The notes under the pieces are model-generated. The model saw only the letters and a list, made by a program, of their open reading frames with translations. It made no database searches and was not told the DNA's origin. Positions 1-10,639 of a stretch of 64,000 nt of DNA are shown piece by piece (positions within the stretch are counted from its first letter, which is position 1; every line of letters starts with the position of its first letter). Location: NCBI RefSeq assembly GCF_024448505.1, contig NZ_JAMOHV010000015.1:53611-117610 (forward strand). The letters run 5' to 3'. Made by a program: the position numbers and the translations under genes. The stretch comes from Stutzerimonas degradans. GTDB lineage: Bacteria; Pseudomonadota; Gammaproteobacteria; Pseudomonadales; Pseudomonadaceae.

Positions 1-1213
1 CGTGACCGATTTCGCGGCGACCGGTAGCGCCCATGCGACCACACTCACCGACCGAGTACGGCGGGAAGTTGTAGTGCAGCATGAAGGGGTCTTTCTTCTC
101 GCCTTCGAGGGTGTCGAGCAGCTGCGCGTCACGGGCAGTGCCGAGGGTAGCAACGACCAGCGCCTGGGTTTCGCCACGGGTGAACAGTGCCGAACCGTGG
201 GTCTTGTCCAGCACGCCGACTTCGATGTTCAGGCCACGCACAGTGCGGGTGTCACGGCCATCGATACGCGGCTTGCCGTTGACGATGTTCTCGCGAACGG
301 TGCGGTATTCGATTTCACCGAAGGCGTCCTTCACTTCGCCAGCGGACGGCTGGCCTTCTTCGCCGGAGAACTTGGCGACGACCTGGTCCTTCAACTCGCC
401 CAGGCGCGCGTAGCGGTCCTGCTTGATGGTGATGGTATAGGCCTGGGAGATGGCTTCGCCGAACTCGCTGCGGATGGCGTCGAGCAGCGCGGTATTGGCT
501 TGCGGAGCAGTCCAGTTCCAGCGCGGCTTGCCAGCTTCGGCGGCGAGCTCTTCGACAGCCTTGACCACGGCCTGGAATTCTTCGTGAGCAAACAGCACGG
601 CGCCCAGCATCTGGTCTTCCGTCAGCTCGCGAGCTTCCGATTCGACCATCAGCACGGCGTCCTTGGTGCCGGCCACGACCATGTCCAGGCTGGAAGCCTT
701 GAGCTGTTCGTAGTTCGGGTTCAGCAGGTAGCCGGTTTCCGGGTGGAAGGCCACGCGCGCGGCACCAATGGGGCCGTCGAACGGAATGCCGGATACCGCC
801 AGGGCAGCCGAAGTACCGATCATCGCAGCGATGTCCGGATCAGTTTTCTTGCTGGTGGAAACGACGGTACAGATGACCTGCACTTCGTTCTGGAAGCCTT
901 CCGGGAACAGCGGACGGATCGGACGATCGATCAGACGCGAGGTCAGGGTTTCCTTCTCGGAAGGACGCGCCTCACGCTTGAAGAAGCCGCCCGGGATCTT
1001 GCCGGCCGCATAAGTCTTCTCCTGGTAGTGCACGGAGAGCGGGAAGAACCCTTTGCTCGGGTCGGCGGTCTTGGCACCGACCACGGTGACCAGCACGGTG
1101 ACATCGTCATCGACGGTGACCAGCACGGCGCCGGAGGCTTGGCGAGCGATACGGCCCGTCTCCAGGGTTACGGTCGACTGACCGAATTGAAACTTCTTGA
1201 TTACCGGATTCAC
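1..1213 (-). CDS. pnp: Polyribonucleotide nucleotidyltransferase (PNPase), 3' part outside window
   Basis: PNPase is a phosphorolytic 3'-5' exoribonuclease of the RNA degradosome. About 404 N-terminal residues are visible, reading [15 protein letters not shown] and continuing through the first RNase PH domain, the all-alpha linker and the start of the second RNase PH domain ([17 protein letters not shown] region). The C-terminal KH and S1 domains lie beyond the left edge. I chose the GTG at 1211-1213 because it starts the conserved N-terminus and is preceded by GAAGG. It lies downstream of rpsO, the usual rpsO-pnp order, and a 12-bp inverted repeat sits between them. The frame is intact as far as seen. 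Confidence 0.97.
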   Translation of the reverse strand, partial: MNPVIKKFQFGQSTVTLETGRIARQASGAVLVTVDDDVTVLVTVVGAKTADPSKGFFPLSVHYQEKTYAAGKIPGGFFKREARPSEKETLTSRLIDRPIRPLFPEGFQNEVQVICTVVSTSKKTDPDIAAMIGTSAALAVSGIPFDGPIGAARVAFHPETGYLLNPNYEQLKASSLDMVVAGTKDAVLMVESEARELTEDQMLGAVLFAHEEFQAVVKAVEELAAEAGKPRWNWTAPQANTALLDAIRSEFGEAISQAYTITIKQDRYARLGELKDQVVAKFSGEEGQPSAGEVKDAFGEIEYRTVRENIVNGKPRIDGRDTRTVRGLNIEVGVLDKTHGSALFTRGETQALVVATLGTARDAQLLDTLEGEKKDPFMLHYNFPPYSVGECGRMGATGRREIGH

Positions 1214-1309
1214 GGTTTTTCCTTCTCTTTGTTGCCTTGGGGAAATTGACGGGAAACTCGGGAGTCGGACCCGGGGCTTCCTGCAGAAAAGCCTGTCGCT
1301 TAAAGCCGA

Positions 1310-1345
1310 AAGCTGGAAGCAAGAGCGATGTCCTGCTTCCAGCTT
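1310..1345. repeat. 12-bp perfect inverted repeat between rpsO and pnp
   Basis: AAGCTGGAAGCA at 1310-1321 is exactly complementary to 1334-1345, with a 12-base loop. It lies in the rpsO-pnp spacer, where enterobacteria have an RNase III processing hairpin that controls pnp. No T-run follows on the transcribed strand, so a processing or stability hairpin is more likely than a terminator. Similar words (GCTGGAAG, CTTGCCGC) occur in other intergenic hairpins of this window. Confidence 0.6.
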
Positions 1346-1375
1346 CCGATTTCCAGCGTACAGCTCGGGCGCGTC

Positions 1376-1645
1376 TTAGCGACGCAGACCCAGACGGCCG
1401 ATGAGGGCACTGTAACGAGTGGTGTCCTTACCCTTCAGGTAGTCCAGCAGCTTGCGGCGCTGGTTAACCATACGGATCAGGCCACGACGGGAGTGGTGGT
1501 CCTTGCCGTTGGCCTTGAAGTGGTCCTGCAGCTTGTTGATGTTGGCGGTCAGCAGGGCAACCTGCACTTCCGGAGAACCGGTATCGCCTTCAGCTTGCTT
1601 GTACTCGTTAACGATCTGGGCTTTTTCTTCAACGCTCAGTGCCAT
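1376..1645 (-). CDS. rpsO: 30S ribosomal protein S15
   Basis: The product is 89 residues, the exact usual length of bacterial S15, beginning [12 protein letters not shown] and carrying the conserved [11 protein letters not shown] and [21 protein letters not shown] segments that contact 16S rRNA helices. S15 is a primary binder of the central domain of the small subunit. It sits between truB (115 bases upstream) and pnp, the order found across gamma-proteobacteria. The start is the only ATG that gives the family N-terminus. S15 represses its own mRNA in E. coli; I did not identify the corresponding structure here. Confidence 0.98.
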
Positions 1646-1759
1646 GATGGGCTCCTAGAGTGAACAGGCCGGGAACGGGTCCCGTGTTTAATAGAGAGGA
1701 ATGACCGCGCCTGTTGACAGCCACCCTCTGACGCAACGCGCGAACGCGCTGCGCACCGG

Positions 1760-2677
1760 TCATTCCGACCGAATCAGTCGACGCGGCGCGATGCGCCCGT
1801 CTTCGCTCACCTCACCGATACCGATGAAGCGTCCGACGTGATCCTGTACGCGGACCATGCCGTATTTCGGCGCCTCCGGCGCCCGCACCGGCTGCCCGTG
1901 CAGCCAGTAATAAGCGCTGTGCTCGGACAGCTGCAACAGCGGCCAATGTTCCAGTCCGCTGTCCACCGGTTGCAGGAACCGGTCCAGCGCCTCGGCACCG
2001 CCTTCTGCATGCGCCTGCTCCAGAGCCTCGAGCGTCACGGTCTGCGCCAGGCTGAACGGCCCGGCCTGAGTCCGGCGCAGCTCGGCGACATGCGCCCCGC
2101 AGCCCAGCAGCTGGCCGAGATCCTCAACCAGCGTGCGGATATAGGTACCCTTGCTACACGCCACAGACAAGCGCGCCTTGTCGCCCTCGAGCGCGAGCAG
2201 CTCCAAGCGCGCAATATTAACAGAACGCGGCTCGCGCTCCACCACCTCGCCGGCGCGGGCGAGCTTGTACAACGGCTGACCATCGCGCTTGAGCGCCGAA
2301 TACATCGGCGGCACCTGCTGAATATCACCGCGAAAGCGCGGCAGCAGCGCTTCGAACTGTTCAGGCGAAACCGACACCGGATTACGCTCGAGGATTTCAC
2401 CCTCGGCATCGGCCGTCGTGGTGGTCACGCCCAGCTGCATGACCGTCTCGTAGGCCTTGTCGGCATCGAGCAGATACTGCGAGAACTTGGTTGCCTCGCC
2501 GAAGCACAGCGGCAATACGCCGGTCGCCAGCGGATCGAGGCTGCCGGTATGCCCGGCCTTCTCTGCATTGAGCAGCCAGCGCACCTTCTGCAGCGCCGCA
2601 TTGGAGGTGAATCCGCGAGGCTTGTCGAGCAGGATGATGCCGTTCACATCGCGTCGAACACGCTTGACCTGGACCAC
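1760..2677 (-). CDS. truB: tRNA pseudouridine(55) synthase
   Basis: TruB makes pseudouridine 55 in the T-loop of tRNAs. The 305-residue product has the catalytic motif [12 protein letters not shown] with the nucleophile Asp48, the later [16 protein letters not shown] and [14 protein letters not shown] motifs, and a C-terminal PUA-like domain. The length fits the family. Translation starts at a GTG giving [13 protein letters not shown]. It follows rbfA with almost no spacer, indicating translational coupling in the nusA-infB-rbfA-truB-rpsO-pnp transcript. Nothing unusual was seen. Confidence 0.97.
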   Translation of the reverse strand: MVQVKRVRRDVNGIILLDKPRGFTSNAALQKVRWLLNAEKAGHTGSLDPLATGVLPLCFGEATKFSQYLLDADKAYETVMQLGVTTTTADAEGEILERNPVSVSPEQFEALLPRFRGDIQQVPPMYSALKRDGQPLYKLARAGEVVEREPRSVNIARLELLALEGDKARLSVACSKGTYIRTLVEDLGQLLGCGAHVAELRRTQAGPFSLAQTVTLEALEQAHAEGGAEALDRFLQPVDSGLEHWPLLQLSEHSAYYWLHGQPVRAPEAPKYGMVRVQDHVGRFIGIGEVSEDGRIAPRRLIRSE

Positions 2678-2679
2678 GC

Positions 2680-3069
2680 TTACTCTCCGCTTCCGTCGCT
2701 GTGCTTGCGATCTTCGGCGACCGCGCGCTCGATCAGCGAACTCAGCTCGACGCCACGGCGAATGCTCGCGTCATAGTTGAAATGCAGCTGCGGCACGCTG
2801 CGCAGCTTCATGCTCTTGCCCAGCTGCATGCGCAGGAAGCCGGCGGCCTCATTGAGAATGCGCAGGTTGCCCCTTACCGCCTCCTCGTTGTCGTCCTGCC
2901 CCATGATGGTGATGAAGATCTTCGCGTGGGACAGATCCCGGCTGACGTCAACGCCGGTGATGGTGACCAGTCCCAGACGCGGATCCTTAATCTCGCGCTG
3001 GATCAACTGGGCCAGCTCGCGCTGCATCTGATCGCCGATACGCTGGGTACGGCTGAATTCTTTGGCCAT
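2680..3069 (-). CDS. rbfA: Ribosome-binding factor A
   Basis: RbfA binds the free 30S subunit and helps mature the 16S rRNA 5' end, with a role in cold adaptation. The product is 129 residues from the ATG at 3067-3069 ([14 protein letters not shown]). A frame extension of 27 codons upstream has no family similarity and was rejected. The KH-like core shows [18 protein letters not shown] and the [11 protein letters not shown] segment. It lies 116 bases after infB and abuts truB. A 9-bp inverted repeat occupies the infB-rbfA spacer. Confidence 0.97.
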   Translation of the reverse strand: MAKEFSRTQRIGDQMQRELAQLIQREIKDPRLGLVTITGVDVSRDLSHAKIFITIMGQDDNEEAVRGNLRILNEAAGFLRMQLGKSMKLRSVPQLHFNYDASIRRGVELSSLIERAVAEDRKHSDGSGE

Positions 3070-3129
3070 AAAAACTGCCTCTGGCTGCACGCTGCAGGCT
3101 TGAAAAATTCGTGATACCGCAAAGCCAAA

Positions 3130-3165
3130 CGGCAAGCGCCAAGTGATCACACTCGACGCTTGCCG
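3130..3165. repeat. 9-bp inverted repeat in infB-rbfA spacer
   Basis: CGGCAAGCG at 3130-3138 pairs perfectly with CGCTTGCCG at 3157-3165 across an 18-base loop. There is no T-run, so it is probably an mRNA stability or processing hairpin. Its wording matches the hairpin-rich spacer between dapB and dnaJ. Confidence 0.5.
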
Positions 3166-3185
3166 CTGGAAGTTTGCAACTCGGA

Positions 3186-5684
3186 TTACAGTGAACGGGC
3201 CACTTGGACCTTCTCGAACACTTCGATTTTGTCGCCGACCTTGACGTCGTTATAGCTCTTCACGCCGATACCGCATTCCATGCCGGCACGGACTTCCGAG
3301 ACGTCATCCTTGAAGCGACGCAAGGACTCCAGCTCGCCTTCGAAGATCACCACATCGTCGCGCAGAACGCGAATCGGACGGTTGCGGTGCACCATACCCT
3401 CGGTAACCATGCAGCCGGCAACCGCGCCAAACTTCGGCGAACGGAACACGTCGCGCACCTCGGCTATACCCAGAATATTCTCGCGCACATCGCTGCCGAG
3501 CATACCGGTGAGCGCCTTTTTGACGTCCTCGATGATGTCGTAAATGACGTTGTAGTAGCGCATATCCAGGCCTTCGGCCTCGACGATCTTGCGCGCGCCA
3601 GCGTCGGCACGCACGTTGAAGCCGAAGATCACCGCACTGGATGCCAGCGCCAGGTTGGCATCGGATTCAGTGATACCACCGACACCGCCACCGACCACGC
3701 GCACCTGCACCTCGTCGTTGCCCAGACCGTTGAGCGAACCCTGCAGCGCTTCGAGCGAGCCGCGCACGTCGGCCTTGAGCACGATGTTGAGCGTCTTCTT
3801 CTCGTCCTGCCCCATCGTCTCGAAGATGTTCTCCAGCTTGCCAGCGTGGGCACGTGCCAGTTTCACTTCGCGGAACTTGCCCTGACGGAACAAGGCGACT
3901 TCGCGTGCCTTCTTCTCGTCGGCGACCACGGTAAGGTCATCACCGGCTTCGGGCGTACCATCCAGGCCGAGGATTTCCACCGGAATGGACGGACCGGCTT
4001 CCTTCACCGGCTTGCCATTCTCGTCGAGCATGGCGCGCACGCGACCGAAGTTCACACCGCACAGGACCATGTCGCCTTGGCGCAGCGTGCCGTCCTGAAC
4101 CAGCACGGTAGCCACCGGGCCGCGGCCCTTGTCCAGGCGCGACTCGACCACAACACCGCGACCAGGCGCCGAAGGCGTGGCCTTGAGTTCGAGGATCTCG
4201 GCCTGCAGCAGAACGGCTTCCAGCAGTTCGTCGACGCCGGTACCCATCTTCGCGGAAACAGGAATGAACGGCGTGTCGCCACCCCACTCCTCGGGGATAA
4301 CATCGAGCGCAGCCAGGCCGTTCTTGATGTTGTCCGGATTGGCTTCCGGCTTGTCGATCTTGTTCACCGCGACCACGATCGGCACACCTGCCGCCTTCGC
4401 GTGCTGCACGGCTTCCTGGGTTTGCGGCATGACGCCGTCGTCCGCCGCAACCACCAGGATGACGATGTCGGTCGCTTTCGCACCGCGGGCACGCATCGCG
4501 GTGAACGCCGCGTGACCGGGGGTATCGAGGAACGTGACCATGCCACGCTCGGTTTCGACGTGGTAGGCGCCGATGTGCTGAGTAATGCCGCCCGCTTCGC
4601 CAACGGCAACCTTGGCACGACGGATGTAATCGAGCAGGGAGGTCTTGCCGTGGTCGACGTGGCCCATCACGGTCACCACCGGCGCGCGGGTCATCTCCTC
4701 GCCTTCGAACTTCAGCAGTTCGGCCAGCTGTTCTTCCAGCGCGTTGTCGCTGACCAGCTTGACCTTGTGGCCGAGCTCCTCGGCCACAAGCTGCGCGGTT
4801 TCCCGGTCGAGCACCTGATTGATGGTGACCGGCGAGCCCATCTTGAACATGAACTTGATGACTTCGGCAGCCTTGACCGACATCTGCTGGGCCAGCTCGG
4901 CCACGGTGATGGTTTCGCCGATCGAAACTTCACGTACGACCGGTCCGGTCGGGCTCTGGAAGCCATGCGCATTACGCTTCTTGAGTTTGGACTTGCCGCG
5001 ACCGCCACGACGGAAGCCGTCGGCGTCATCCTCGCCACTGCGCACGGTACGTGTCAGCGGCGCCTTGGTCTTGAGCGACGGGCGATGTTGCGCATGCTTG
5101 CGATCACGACGATCGTCGTCGTCGCTGCGCGGCTTCTCGGCACGGCGAGCTTCTTCTTTCTTGCGCTCATCGCTCGGAGCGGCCGCGACTGCGGCTTCGA
5201 CAGCTGCCGGCTCGACGACAACTTCAGCGGCACTGGGCTGAGCTGCAGCAACCGGAGTCTGCTCTTGCTGCTTCTGGCGACGGGCTTCTTCCTCCGCACG
5301 CGCGCGCGCCTCTTCTTCTGCCTTCAAGCGAGCCGCTTCTTCGGCCGCGCGCTGCTCTTCCAGTTCGCGTTGCTTCTCGGCCTCAATCTCATCCGGGCCG
5401 CGCTTGACGAAGGTTTTCTTCTTGCGCACCTCGACGCTGATGGTCTTGCTGCCGCCGACCTTCAGCTTGGTGGTGGTCTTGCGCTGCAAGGTGATCTTGC
5501 GCGGCTCGTCCATCTTGGCGCCGTGACTGCTTTTCAAATGAGCCAGCAGGGCCTGCTTTTCGTTATCGGTCACCACTTGCTCGGCGCTGGTGTGCGGCAG
5601 TCCTGCCTCACGCATCTGCTGCAGCAGTCGCTCGACCGGTGTGTCGACCACTTGGGCCAGTTCTTTCACCGTGACTTGCGTCAT
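3186..5684 (-). CDS. infB: Translation initiation factor IF-2
   Basis: IF-2 is the GTPase that brings fMet-tRNA to the 30S subunit. The 832-residue product has the N-terminal IF2-N fold ([13 protein letters not shown]), a long charged region rich in Glu, Arg and Lys with runs such as [14 protein letters not shown] (about residues 100-200), a second IF2-N domain, and the G domain with GHVDHGKTS (near residue 340), DTPGHAAF and NKID motifs. Domains II to IV with the fMet-tRNA-binding C-terminus follow. It lies 28 bases after nusA. The initiator tRNA gene in the same locus supplies its substrate. Confidence 0.98.
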   Translation of the reverse strand: MTQVTVKELAQVVDTPVERLLQQMREAGLPHTSAEQVVTDNEKQALLAHLKSSHGAKMDEPRKITLQRKTTTKLKVGGSKTISVEVRKKKTFVKRGPDEIEAEKQRELEEQRAAEEAARLKAEEEARARAEEEARRQKQQEQTPVAAAQPSAAEVVVEPAAVEAAVAAAPSDERKKEEARRAEKPRSDDDDRRDRKHAQHRPSLKTKAPLTRTVRSGEDDADGFRRGGRGKSKLKKRNAHGFQSPTGPVVREVSIGETITVAELAQQMSVKAAEVIKFMFKMGSPVTINQVLDRETAQLVAEELGHKVKLVSDNALEEQLAELLKFEGEEMTRAPVVTVMGHVDHGKTSLLDYIRRAKVAVGEAGGITQHIGAYHVETERGMVTFLDTPGHAAFTAMRARGAKATDIVILVVAADDGVMPQTQEAVQHAKAAGVPIVVAVNKIDKPEANPDNIKNGLAALDVIPEEWGGDTPFIPVSAKMGTGVDELLEAVLLQAEILELKATPSAPGRGVVVESRLDKGRGPVATVLVQDGTLRQGDMVLCGVNFGRVRAMLDENGKPVKEAGPSIPVEILGLDGTPEAGDDLTVVADEKKAREVALFRQGKFREVKLARAHAGKLENIFETMGQDEKKTLNIVLKADVRGSLEALQGSLNGLGNDEVQVRVVGGGVGGITESDANLALASSAVIFGFNVRADAGARKIVEAEGLDMRYYNVIYDIIEDVKKALTGMLGSDVRENILGIAEVRDVFRSPKFGAVAGCMVTEGMVHRNRPIRVLRDDVVIFEGELESLRRFKDDVSEVRAGMECGIGVKSYNDVKVGDKIEVFEKVQVARSL

Positions 5685-5712
5685 GCATCTCTCTCCTCAG
5701 GCCGCTAATTAC

Positions 5713-7193
5713 TTACTCGAACCAATGGGCTCGGGCGGCCATGATCAGCTTGCCGGCACGCTCTTCATCGATGCCGTCTATGTCGAGCAAGTCGTCGATC
5801 GACTGCTCGGCCAGGTCTTCGCGGGTAATCACACCCCGCACAGCCAACTCGACCGCCAGTTCTTTGTCCATGCCATCCAGCGCGAGGAGATCCTCGGCCG
5901 GTTGCGCGTCCGCCAGTTTCTCTTCGGTGGCGATAGCCTTGGTCAGCAGGCGATCCTTGGCACGTGTACGCAGTTCGTTGACGATGTCCTCATCAAACCC
6001 TTCGATGCCGAGCATCTCCTCCATCGGGACGTAGGCGACTTCCTCCAGGGAGGTGAAGCCTTCTTCGACCAGCACCTGGGCCAGCTCCTCGTCGACGTCC
6101 AGCTCTTCGATGAAGCTGCGCAGGATGTCGCCGGTCTCTTCCTGTTGCTTGGCCTGGATATCCGCCTCGGTCATCACGTTCAGCGTCCAGCCAGTCAGCT
6201 GGCTGGCCAGACGGACGTTTTGCCCACCGCGACCGATTGCCTGCGCCAGGTTGTCCTCGGCGACCGCGATATCCATCGCGTGCGCATCCTCATCGACGAT
6301 GATCGCTGCCACTTCCGCCGGTGCCATCGCGTTGATCACGAACTGAGCCGGGTTGTCGTCCCACAGGACGATATCCACGGCTCGCCGCCAATCTCGCCGG
6401 AAACTGCTTGCACGCGCGAGCCGCGCATGCCGATGCAGGCGCCTTGGGGATCAATGCGCTTGTCCTTGGAGCGAACCGCAATCTTGGCGCGCGAACCCGG
6501 ATCACGCGAAGCTCCCATCACCTCGATGAGACCCTCGGCAATTTCCGGCACTTCGATGCGGAACAACTCGATCAGCATCTGCGGCGCAGTACGCGACAGG
6601 ATCAGCTGCGGACCGCGGTTCTCCGTGCGGATCTCCTTCAGCAGCGCACGCACGCGGGCACCGACGCGGAAGGTCTCGCGGGCAATAATGTCCTCGCGCG
6701 CCAGCAGAGCCTCGGCATTGTTGCCCAGATCGACGATCACGCTGTCGCGGGTAACTTTTTTTACCGTTCCGGAAATGATCTCGCCGAGGCGGTCACGATA
6801 GGCCTCGACCACCTGGGCACGCTCGGCTTCACGCACCTTCTGCACGATGACCTGCTTGGCGGTCTGCGCAGCGATACGGCCAAACTCGATGGACTCGATC
6901 TTTTCCTCGAAGACATCGCCAAGTTTTGCATCCGCCTTGCGCTCTTGCGCCTGATCGAGCGCCAGTTGGTAAGCCGGATCCTCAAAATGCTCGTCATCGA
7001 CCACCGTCCAGCGGCGGAAGGTTTCATAGCTGCCGTTTTGGCGGTTGATCTCCACACGCAGGTCGACTTCGTCTTCGTAACGCTTTTTGGTTGCAGTGGC
7101 CAGAGCCAGCTCCAACGCTTCAAAAATGACACCAGCCGGCACGCCCTTTTCGTTGGACACCGACTCCACAACCAGCAGTACTTCTTTGCTCAT
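5713..7193 (-). CDS. nusA: Transcription elongation/antitermination factor NusA, with an apparent frameshift near 6378
   Basis: NusA binds RNA polymerase and governs pausing, termination and antitermination. The N-terminal part starts at the ATG 7191-7193 ([17 protein letters not shown]) and runs through the S1 and first KH regions to [17 protein letters not shown]. The rest, [17 protein letters not shown] through the second KH domain ([15 protein letters not shown]) and two C-terminal acidic repeats to ARAHWFE, is in another frame. At the join the expected GAG-CGC-GTG-GAT reads GAG-CCG-TGG-AT, one base short. Both halves are otherwise well conserved and full length when joined (about 493 residues). 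nusA is normally essential, so a sequencing error is likelier than a true mutation. It lies between rimP and infB. Confidence 0.9.
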
Positions 7194-7240
7194 CGTACGC
7201 CTCGCCTTTCGCAATCCATTGGGGTCCGCGGGTTCCGCAT

Positions 7241-7699
7241 TCAGTCAAAACGGGGGACTATGTTGGCCTTGTCGATCAGATCGACAGGCAATAGATACTC
7301 ATGATCATCAACGAGTATCACCACATCCTGCTCCTCCACCCCGCGGAGAAGCCCTTGGAAATTGCGCCGCCCCTCGAAGGGGGAACGCAGTTTGATTTTT
7401 ACCTGCTCGCCCACATGGGCGGCGTATTGCTCCAACCTGAACAATGGCCGATCCATACCGGGAGAGGACACCTCAAGGGTGTAATCGACACTGATGGGGT
7501 CTTCGACATCAAGCACGCCACTGAGCTGACGGCTGACCTTCTCACAATCGTCGATCAGAATACCGTTGGCGTGATCGATATAGACTCGAAGCAGCGAATG
7601 TCTTCCCTGAGAGAGAAACTCGATACCCCAACATTGATACCCGAGCGCCTCTACCACCGGGGCCAACAAGGCCTGCAACTGTTCTAGCTTGCTCGACAT
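7241..7699 (-). CDS. rimP: Ribosome maturation factor RimP
   Basis: RimP acts in 30S subunit assembly. From the ATG at 7697-7699 the protein is 152 residues, [20 protein letters not shown], with the conserved [12 protein letters not shown] motif and the C-terminal SH3-like domain ([15 protein letters not shown]). An in-frame extension of 31 codons upstream runs into a terminator and lacks similarity, so it was discarded. It is followed 47 bases later by nusA. The initiator tRNA gene upstream gives the same metY-rimP-nusA-infB order as in E. coli. Confidence 0.96.
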   Translation of the reverse strand: MSSKLEQLQALLAPVVEALGYQCWGIEFLSQGRHSLLRVYIDHANGILIDDCEKVSRQLSGVLDVEDPISVDYTLEVSSPGMDRPLFRLEQYAAHVGEQVKIKLRSPFEGRRNFQGLLRGVEEQDVVILVDDHEYLLPVDLIDKANIVPRFD

Positions 7700-7790
7700 C
7701 GAAGTCCCTCGCGCATGCTGTACAAACGAAAAATGGGCGAAACGCCCATCCCTGTGATCGCCTGAAGTGCCGGCGACCTGGCCTGAAGCC

Positions 7791-7815
7791 AATAAAAAGC
7801 CCCTATACAGGGGCT
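7791..7815 (-). terminator. Rho-independent terminator after tRNA-fMet
   Basis: On the minus strand AGCCCC at 7810-7815 pairs with GGGGCT at 7798-7803 and is followed by a run of Ts. It lies between the tRNA-fMet gene and rimP, so the tRNA transcript can end here with partial read-through to rimP. Confidence 0.75.
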
Positions 7816-7826
7816 CTTCACTTCAC

Positions 7827-7903
<77 letters not shown>

Positions 7904-7960
7904 ACAAACTGGGCACGAATTGTACGACCATCTTGACAATCGGTCAACCGAAACCCTGAT

Positions 7961-7988
7961 AACAAGAAGGCCCGCACTAGGCGGGCCT
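7961..7988 (-). terminator. Probable terminator between tRNA-Leu and tRNA-fMet
   Basis: A 7-bp GC stem (GGCCCGC at 7969-7975 with GCGGGCC at 7981-7987) is followed on the minus strand by TTCTTGTT. The T-rich tail is interrupted, so it may be a weak terminator or a processing hairpin. Confidence 0.5.
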
Positions 7989-7995
7989 GCTTGTT

Positions 7996-8081
7996 TGGTA
8001 CCGAGGAGGGGACTCGAACCCCTACAGCCTATGGCCACTACCACCTCAAGGTAGCGTGTCTACCAATTCCACCACCTCGGC
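7996..8081 (-). tRNA. tRNA-Leu (GAG)
   Basis: An 86-base class II tRNA with a long variable arm begins GCCGAGGTGG and ends in encoded CCA. The anticodon loop CUUGAGG gives anticodon GAG, reading CUC/CUU leucine codons. It lies directly downstream of secG, an arrangement common in gamma-proteobacteria. Confidence 0.96.
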
Positions 8082-8089
8082 AAAAACCT

Positions 8090-8464
8090 TTACTGCTTCT
8101 CCTGCACCGGAGGTGCATCACCCGTAGGGTTACGCTCTTCCAGAACCGGAACATCATTCACTGCAGGCTTGCTTGCCGGAACCTCAAGCACCGCCGGATC
8201 AGGCAGACCCGCCTGCGAGATACTGTCAGCCTGCTCCTTGGCGAAAAAGGCCAAGCCCAGGCTTGTCACAAAAAAAACGCCGGCGAGTATAGCAGTAAAC
8301 CGACTCAGAAAGGTAGTACTACCTTGACTTCCGAATACGGTAGCCGAAGCACCCGAACCGAATGAAGCCCCCGCATCCGCACCCTTGCCCTGCTGCAGCA
8401 ATACCAACACAACCACACCCAGGGCGACCAGCAGATGCACCACGATCACAACAGTCTGCAACAT
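8090..8464 (-). CDS. secG: Preprotein translocase subunit SecG
   Basis: SecG is the small accessory subunit of the SecYEG channel. From the ATG at 8462-8464 the protein is 124 residues with two membrane segments, about residues 3-23 ([20 protein letters not shown]) and 50-72, separated by the conserved [13 protein letters not shown] cytoplasmic loop. The C-terminal tail is acidic and Pro-rich, as is usual in pseudomonads. It follows tpiA by four bases. Upstream in-frame codons lack similarity and overlap tpiA. Confidence 0.95.
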   Translation of the reverse strand: MLQTVVIVVHLLVALGVVVLVLLQQGKGADAGASFGSGASATVFGSQGSTTFLSRFTAILAGVFFVTSLGLAFFAKEQADSISQAGLPDPAVLEVPASKPAVNDVPVLEERNPTGDAPPVQEKQ

Positions 8465-8468
8465 CTGA

Positions 8469-9224
8469 TCACTTCCCCGCAGCACGACAGATCGCGCCAA
8501 ATTCGTTCGCTTTCAAAGAGGCTCCGCCGATCAGTCCGCCATCTACATCAGCCTGAGCAAACAACTCAACGGCATTTTCCGATTTGACGCTTCCACCATA
8601 AAGAATCCGCAAACCGCCCGCAATGCGCGGATTCCGCTGCGCCACCACAGCCCGGATAGCTGCATGAACCTCTTGCGCCTGCCCCGGCGTTGCAGTCAGC
8701 CCGGAACCTATCGCCCAGACCGGCTCATACGCAACCACAGCCGACTCAAACGCATCTACACCGACCACGTCGAGCACACTATTTAACTGCTGCGACACCG
8801 CATCAAGTGTCTTTCCCAGCTGACGCTCTTCTAGCGTCTCACCAACGCAGAGGATGGGTTTCAGTCCATTCACCTGCGCCGAAGAAAACTTTCGACATAC
8901 AACCTGATCACTTTCGGCAAACAGCGATCGTCGTTCGGAATGCCCAACCAGAACCCACGCACACCCCAAATCACGCAACTGGGTGGCTGACTCTTCGCCT
9001 GTAAAGGCCCCAAAGCCAGGCTCCGTCGAACAATCCTGTGCCCCCACCGCGATTGTCCCACCTTGGAGATCGCTCAAGACCTGCGCAAGATGAATGGATG
9101 AAGGCAAAACCACTACATCCACATCACTTGGAAGCTCTTCAACCCGGAGAGAGCCAATCAGCTCTGCGACGCTAGTGCGGGTACCGTTCATTTTCCAGTT
9201 ACCAGCTACCATCTTGCGGCGCAT
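8469..9224 (-). CDS. tpiA: Triose-phosphate isomerase
   Basis: The enzyme interconverts dihydroxyacetone phosphate and glyceraldehyde 3-phosphate. The 251-residue product has the TIM-barrel catalytic residues Lys11 (GNWKMNG), His95 (LVGHSERR) and Glu167 (AYEPVWAIG), and the phosphate-binding YGGSVK loop. Length and start ([14 protein letters not shown]) fit the family. It lies 64 bases after glmM and ends four bases before secG, consistent with one transcript. Confidence 0.98.
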   Translation of the reverse strand: MRRKMVAGNWKMNGTRTSVAELIGSLRVEELPSDVDVVVLPSSIHLAQVLSDLQGGTIAVGAQDCSTEPGFGAFTGEESATQLRDLGCAWVLVGHSERRSLFAESDQVVCRKFSSAQVNGLKPILCVGETLEERQLGKTLDAVSQQLNSVLDVVGVDAFESAVVAYEPVWAIGSGLTATPGQAQEVHAAIRAVVAQRNPRIAGGLRILYGGSVKSENAVELFAQADVDGGLIGGASLKANEFGAICRAAGK

Positions 9225-9288
9225 GCTTTACCTCGTCGGTCAAAGTGGGCGCAGATGTTACTCAACCGCCCCCACCCTGGCAAGCAGA

Positions 9289-10626
9289 TCACGCACAAAC
9301 TTTTGCTACTACTTTTGCCAACTCCTCGGCATGCGCGCGCACCTGCTTCTCATCATCACCCTCCACCATGACCCGCACCAACGGTTCTGTGCCGGACTTG
9401 CGCAGCAATACTCGCCCGCGCCCAGCCATGCGTTCGGTAACATCGTCGCAGGCTGCCTGCACATCAGGATGCGAAAGCGGATCGGTTCCGCCTGCGTAGC
9501 GCACGTTTATCAGCACTTGCGGACATTTATGCCAGGCGAGGCGCTCCTGCGCGAGGGATTGACCTCGCCGGCGCAGAGCCAGCACGACTTGCAATGCCGC
9601 GATGATGGCGTCCCCGGTGGTCGTATGCTGAGCGCAAACGATATGCCCGGAATTCTCTCCCCCTAGCGGCCAACTGCGCTCCAGCATCTCGGCGATGACG
9701 TAGCGGTCACCGACCTTCGCACGCACGAATGGAATCTCGCGCGCCTTCAATGCCAGCTCCAGACCGAGATTGCTCATCAAGGTACCCACCACGCCACCGC
9801 TCAGGCGCTCGCGCTCCTGCAGATCGGTAGCAATGATGTATAGAAGCTCATCGCCATCCACGACTGCCCCAGTGTGATCGACCATCATCACGCGATCGCC
9901 GTCGCCATCGAAGGCGATACCCATATCGGCACCGTTCTCGACCACCGCCTTCTGCAACTGGCCTACATGGGTCGAACCGACATCCGCGTTGATATTCAGC
10001 CCGTCAGGCTGCGCACCGATCACCACCACCTGAGCACCGAGTTCGCGGAATACGCTCGGCGCCACCTTATAGGTGGCGCCATGCGCACAATCGATAACCA
10101 ACTTGAGACCACTGAAATCGGTACTGGTCGGCACGCTGCTCTTGCAGAACTCAATGTAGCGCCCGGCCGCATCGTTAATCCGCGACGCCTTGCCCAGCTG
10201 AGCCGATTCGACGACCGTCATCGGCGCATCCAGCAATTCCTCGATCATCAGCTCGACCTCGTCCGGCAGTTTGGTGCCGCGACCGGAGAAGAACTTGATA
10301 CCATTGTCGTGATGCGGATTGTGTGAGGCGCTAATGACGATACCGGCTTCAGCGTGGAAGGTGCGCGTCAGGTAAGCCACTGCCGGCGTTGGCATCGGCC
10401 CCAGCAACAACACATCGGCCCCCGCCGCAGACAGCCCGGCCTGCAATGCAGACTCGAACATATAACCGGAAATACGGGTGTCCTTGCCGATCAGGATGCG
10501 GCACTTGCCCTGCTTGCGAAAAGCCATGCCTGCCGCCCAACCCAGCTTGAGCATGAAATCCGGCGTGATCGGAAACTGTCCGACGTGCCCACGAATCCCA
10601 TCCGTGCCGAAGTACTTTCTACCCAT
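9289..10626 (-). CDS. glmM: Phosphoglucosamine mutase
   Basis: GlmM converts glucosamine 6-phosphate to the 1-phosphate on the way to UDP-GlcNAc. The 445-residue protein has the start [13 protein letters not shown], the phosphoserine loop [12 protein letters not shown] with Ser101, the metal-binding DGDGDR loop, the sugar loop GGENSGH and the C-terminal phosphate loop [12 protein letters not shown]. Its position after folP and before tpiA-secG is the conserved ftsH-folP-glmM order. Confidence 0.98.
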   Translation of the reverse strand: MGRKYFGTDGIRGHVGQFPITPDFMLKLGWAAGMAFRKQGKCRILIGKDTRISGYMFESALQAGLSAAGADVLLLGPMPTPAVAYLTRTFHAEAGIVISASHNPHHDNGIKFFSGRGTKLPDEVELMIEELLDAPMTVVESAQLGKASRINDAAGRYIEFCKSSVPTSTDFSGLKLVIDCAHGATYKVAPSVFRELGAQVVVIGAQPDGLNINADVGSTHVGQLQKAVVENGADMGIAFDGDGDRVMMVDHTGAVVDGDELLYIIATDLQERERLSGGVVGTLMSNLGLELALKAREIPFVRAKVGDRYVIAEMLERSWPLGGENSGHIVCAQHTTTGDAIIAALQVVLALRRRGQSLAQERLAWHKCPQVLINVRYAGGTDPLSHPDVQAACDDVTERMAGRGRVLLRKSGTEPLVRVMVEGDDEKQVRAHAEELAKVVAKVCA

Positions 10627-10639
10627 GAAAACCGTCCCT

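Noticed and set aside
3204..5708. An 834-codon open frame on the plus strand opposite infB
   Set aside because: It is fully antisense to the unmistakable infB gene; His/Asp/Gln-rich composition is the usual mirror of GC-rich codon bias.
6336..6400. Programmed ribosomal frameshift in nusA
   Set aside because: No slippery heptamer is present at the join and one missing base within GCGCG explains it; NusA is not known to use frameshifting.
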